From Schistocerca nitens (lineage: Eukaryota; Arthropoda; Insecta; Orthoptera; Acrididae), in the NCBI RefSeq assembly GCF_023898315.1, contig NC_064621.1:130694521-130758520 (forward strand): a DNA stretch of 64,000 bases, read 5' to 3'. This document shows positions 63,551 through 64,000 of this stretch, one piece after another. The position numbers and the translations under genes are program-made. The notes under the pieces are model-generated. The model saw nothing but the letters and a program-made list of their open reading frames with translations. It ran no database searches and was not told the DNA's origin. Position 1 is the stretch's first letter. Each line of letters opens with the position of its first letter.

Positions 63551-64000
63551 CACTACTGGCCATTAAAATGCAGATGATAAACGGGTATTCATTGGACAAA
63601 GATATTGTACCAGAACTGACATGTGATTACATTTTCACGCAATTTGGGTGCATAGATCTTGAGAAATCACTACCCAGAACAACCACCTCTGGCCGCAATA
63701 ACGGCCTTCGTACGCCTGGGCATTGAGTCAAACAGGGCTTGGATGGCGTGTACAGGTACAGCTGCCCATGCAGCTTCAACACGACACCACAGTTCATCAA
63801 GAGTAGTGACTGGCGTATTGTGACAAGCCAGTTGCTCGGCCGCCATTGACCAGAACTTTTCAATTGGTGAGAGATTTGAGAATGTGCTGGCCAGGGCAGC
63901 AGTCGAACATTTTCTGTATCCAGAAAGGCCCACACAGGAACTACAACATGCGGTCGTGCATTATCCTGCTGAAATGTAGGGTTTCGCAGGCATCGAATAA
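63551..64000 (-). mobile_element. Tc1-like (DD34E) element, cut by the window edge
   Basis: The left end CACTACTGGCCATTAAAATG at 63551 is the same terminus as in the element at 36042-37447, here in the opposite orientation. The flanking TA is not preserved. The rest lies beyond 64000. Confidence 0.9.
63670..64000 (-). pseudogene. Tc1-like DD34E transposase, C-terminal part (partial)
   Basis: The minus-strand frame from 63933 to 63670 reads LSPIEKFWSMAAEQLACHNTP (catalytic E, about 63857-63870), TTLDELWCRVEAAWAAVPVHAIQALFDSMPRR and ends RGGCSG with a proper stop at 63670. Upstream the reading has shifted frame near 63900 (SGYRKCSTAALASTF), so at least one frameshift is present. The N-terminal domains are outside the window. 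Confidence 0.85.

Noticed and set aside
1-64000. A host protein-coding gene with exons
   Set aside because: No frame with a non-transposon domain and convincing splice context was found; exons in the unassigned stretches cannot be excluded by eye.
1-64000. CRISPR array, bacterial operon or prophage
   Set aside because: All repeats are eukaryotic transposons or microsatellites; no regular spacer-repeat pattern or bacterial gene order.

Overview
This looks like a stretch of a large, repeat-rich insect genome, most likely an orthopteran of the locust type (Schistocerca-like). That call rests on remembered repeat families: tRNA-headed SINEs with characteristic tails, jockey-like LINEs ending in GTAGAT repeats, and Tc1/mariner elements with TA target duplications. 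No host protein-coding gene, rRNA, functional tRNA or CRISPR array could be supported. Nearly everything recognisable is a transposable element or its remains, many nested inside one another.

Layout. 1-4.7 kb: a LINE tail, an intact Tc1 element (1032-2453), a SINE, and a decayed mariner-like element with mirrored ends. 5.9-9.2 kb: a Tc1 scrap, SINEs, a PIF/Harbinger scrap abutting a truncated LINE. 9.2-11.5 kb: unassigned. 11.5-18.3 kb: a mariner-like element of the DD41D type with ~290 bp inverted repeats, a Tc1 gene split by a second long-inverted-repeat element, and a third decayed copy on the minus strand. 18.8-22.9 kb: SINEs inside SINEs, a LINE tail and a Tc1 fragment holding a SINE. 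23-30.4 kb: unassigned GC-rich and pyrimidine-rich stretches, SINEs, a 556 bp inverted-repeat insertion with two hammerhead-ribozyme-like motifs, and an internally deleted mariner-like element. 30.9-33.9 kb: a four-element, three-level nest (Tc1 holding a solo LTR and a SINE; the SINE holding a hammerhead-like inverted repeat). 34-47.5 kb: another inverted-repeat element, Tc1 and mariner pseudogenes, two LINEs with (TA)n expansions at the same coding position, a local tandem repeat, a third hammerhead-like insertion and a Ty3/gypsy pol scrap. 47.5-51.7 kb: mostly unassigned. 51.7-60.6 kb: a mariner-like gene split by a LINE, a tandem duplication with a second intact Tc1 at its junction, and two further LINEs. 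61.3-64 kb: a LINE interrupted by a SINE and by a solo LTR with a 5 bp duplication, then a Tc1 copy running off the right edge.

The only long, clearly functional-looking genes are the two Tc1 transposases (1187-2209 and 55191-56213, both minus strand). They are 340 residues each, differ at 7 positions by my count, and lie in elements of identical length (1422 bp). The least expected signal is a set of three unrelated-looking inverted-repeat insertions (26469-27024, 32864-33193, 45716-45901). Each has a 12-14 bp target duplication and a hammerhead-like core, as expected for Penelope-like retroelement terminal repeats or retrozyme-like derivatives. A fourth, more decayed one lies at 34171-34750. 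SINE families are given letters A-G here for reference only; these are not published names.
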